Assembly (NCBI GenBank): GCA_013331535.1
Contig: DUGF01000029.1
Span: 1,795-7,420, forward strand
Source: Microcaldota archaeon
Lineage (GTDB): Archaea > Micrarchaeota > Micrarchaeia > Anstonellales > Bilamarchaeaceae
Direction of reading: 5' to 3'
Length of the DNA stretch: 5,626 nucleotides
The notes beneath the pieces were generated by a model. That model was not told the DNA's origin. It made no database searches and was given only the letters and a program-made list of their open reading frames with translations. Position numbers and translations under genes: made by a program. This document shows positions 4,952-5,626 of this stretch, in pieces. Numbering within the stretch: the first letter of the stretch is position 1; every line of letters starts with the position of its first letter.

Positions 4952-5515
4952 TTACCTTGTTTGTCGCTCTAAAAGTCGTTTAAACGATACCAAGCGTTCT
5001 TTTTTCTCCGGATGTTCTGATTTTATCAATTTGATAAATTTCAGGTGTGATTCTCTTTTTACGAAGAATCGCCAACATCCGCTCTTTTTCTTGTCGTATT
5101 GATGAACAATGCCGCATCTAACACCATTTTTCTCGAGAATATTTACAACATCATCCAGTTCTTCTTTGCTTTTTTGAACGAACTGGATGTATAACGGCTT
5201 TTTGATGTCGTGTGGAATGCCTCCTTCGGCATCAAAGAAGCCGGCAACATACGCCAAACCATCATTTCTTCCCAATGCTTTTACATTAATTGGTTGTAAA
5301 AGTTCAGGTAATTTTGTCTCCAAAACATGAATATTTCGTTGTCGAAATATCCACGAATTAGCTTCCAACTTTTTAATGATCTGACGCAGACGTTCTAGCC
5401 ATTCTCTATTTTTTTGTGTAATGACAGCTACTTCACCTTTTGATTTGCCTGTATAGACATAACCATCGTGAAGAGCTCCATGTAGATAGGCAATATACTC
5501 ATTCATGGTATCCAT
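4952..5515 (-). CDS. LAGLIDADG homing endonuclease of the 16S intron
   Basis: This is a protein of 187 residues with two LAGLIDADG motifs, the layout of single-chain homing endonucleases that cut an intronless allele so that repair copies the intron. Motif 1 is IAYLHGALHDGYV (residues 8-20, acidic D17). Motif 2 is LAYVAGFFDAEGGI (87-100, acidic E97). Both metal-binding acids are present, so the enzyme looks active, although ALHDG departs from consensus. The reading frame stays open upstream into the 16S exon. I chose the ATG at 5515 because it lies inside the intron and just before motif 1; a second ATG at 5506 is possible. No good Shine-Dalgarno sequence is visible. The stop codon TAA (4954-4952) lies in the downstream 16S exon, so the last codons span the splice junction. 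An RNA-maturase role is an alternative. Confidence 0.9.
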   Translation of the reverse strand: MDTMNEYIAYLHGALHDGYVYTGKSKGEVAVITQKNREWLERLRQIIKKLEANSWIFRQRNIHVLETKLPELLQPINVKALGRNDGLAYVAGFFDAEGGIPHDIKKPLYIQFVQKSKEELDDVVNILEKNGVRCGIVHQYDKKKSGCWRFFVKRESHLKFIKLIKSEHPEKKERLVSFKRLLERQTR

Positions 5516-5537
5516 TTGCACTAGTCGACTTTTAAAG
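4960..5537 (-). mobile_element. 16S rRNA intron with LAGLIDADG gene, at E. coli ~1500
   Basis: Exon sequence GTCGTAA at 5544-5538 resumes as CAAGG at 4959. Joining them gives the universal GTCGTAACAAGG. An AAC triplet occurs at both junctions, so the cut could lie anywhere within those three bases. The ends fold like an archaeal splice site. Exon GUCGU (5544-5540) pairs with GCGAC (4967-4963). An AAC bulge follows on the 5' side and AAAC on the 3' side. Intron bases UUUAAAAGUCG then pair with CGACUUUUAGA. The outer exon helix is weak, so this is a relaxed bulge-helix-bulge. The element encodes one LAGLIDADG protein filling nearly its whole length. Splicing presumably uses the tRNA splicing endonuclease. 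Intron identity is nearly certain; exact ends are within about three bases. Confidence 0.9.
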
Positions 5538-5626
5538 TTACGACTTAGCCCTCCTTGCAAACACTTGATTCAATTTGCTCATCACAAACTTCACCAAGAA
5601 TTCACTCGGATGGCTTGACGGGCGGT

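Larger units (their letters stand above)
4920..5626 (-). rRNA. 16S ribosomal RNA, 3' end, split by an intron
   Basis: On the minus strand the right edge begins with ACCGCCCGTCAAGCCATCCG, the archaeal-type start of the last ~120 nt of small-subunit rRNA. Exon 1 runs 5626-5538 and ends in CTAAGTCGTAA, which contains the decoding adenines equivalent to E. coli A1492/A1493 (5546-5545). Exon 2 runs 4959-4920. It begins CAAGGTAACC, forms helix 45 with a GGAA loop (GTACG-GGAA-CGTGC), and ends in GGATCACCTCCT, the anti-Shine-Dalgarno tail. The 578 nt between the exons are an intron at about E. coli 1500/1501. The gene is partial because its 5' part lies beyond the window. The exact 3' terminus may differ by a base or two. 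Its downstream neighbour is a protein-coding gene, not a co-directed tRNA and 23S. Confidence 0.95.

Noticed and set aside
5516..5560. Upstream extension of the 16S-intron endonuclease to TTG at 5560
   Set aside because: It would place the N-terminus inside 16S exon sequence; the open frame there is explained by rRNA, and an ATG within the intron precedes motif 1.
1..5626. CRISPR array or insertion sequence
   Set aside because: No regularly spaced repeats and no transposase-like protein were seen.

Overview
The window is part of an archaeal ribosomal RNA locus read on the minus strand. It is interrupted by introns and protein genes to an unusual degree. The 16S 3' end lies at the right edge, the 5' half of 23S fills the left half, and a ~2.1 kb spacer separates them. 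Archaeal origin is supported by the 16S tail, the start of 23S, a tRNA-Ala with an intron just 3' of the anticodon, bulge-helix-bulge (BHB) folds at the rRNA intron ends, LAGLIDADG proteins inside those introns, and TTTATATA-type TATA boxes. The A+T-rich genes, scattered rRNA genes and intron load suggest a DPANN-type archaeon, possibly Micrarchaeota-like. That placement is an inference.

Layout from right to left, in the direction of rRNA transcription. (1) 16S rRNA 3' end (5626-4920) is split by a ~578 nt intron encoding a LAGLIDADG protein, inserted at about E. coli 1500, seven bases from the decoding adenines and inside the common 1492R primer site. (2) A spacer of ~200 nt carries AT-rich palindromes and hairpins. 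(3) A metallo-beta-lactamase-fold hydrolase gene follows (4722-3856). (4) An intron-containing tRNA-Ala(UGC) lies on the opposite (+) strand (3700-3844), convergent with the hydrolase. (5) A 59-residue two-helix membrane protein gene is next (3600-3421), with its own TATA box and ribosome-binding site. (6) A 33-codon remnant of a HAD phosphatase N-terminus follows (3345-3244). (7) A strong TATA box at 3242-3235 opens a ~430 nt non-coding leader with short hairpins. (8) The 23S rRNA 5' half (about 2803 to 1, E. coli ~1 to ~1082) contains three insertions: a LAGLIDADG intron at E. coli 53/54, a LAGLIDADG intron near E. coli 570, and a ~101 nt insertion without an ORF in helix 35a (~741/742) that looks like a mini-intron.

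Removing each proposed intron restores a conserved rRNA segment, so functional rRNA here should depend on the archaeal splicing endonuclease and RNA ligase, which also process tRNA-Ala. The three homing-endonuclease genes probably drive spread of their introns. Two of them end at or just beyond the intron/exon junction. The inverted tRNA, the intervening protein genes and the 23S-proximal promoter suggest that 16S and 23S are transcribed at least partly independently.
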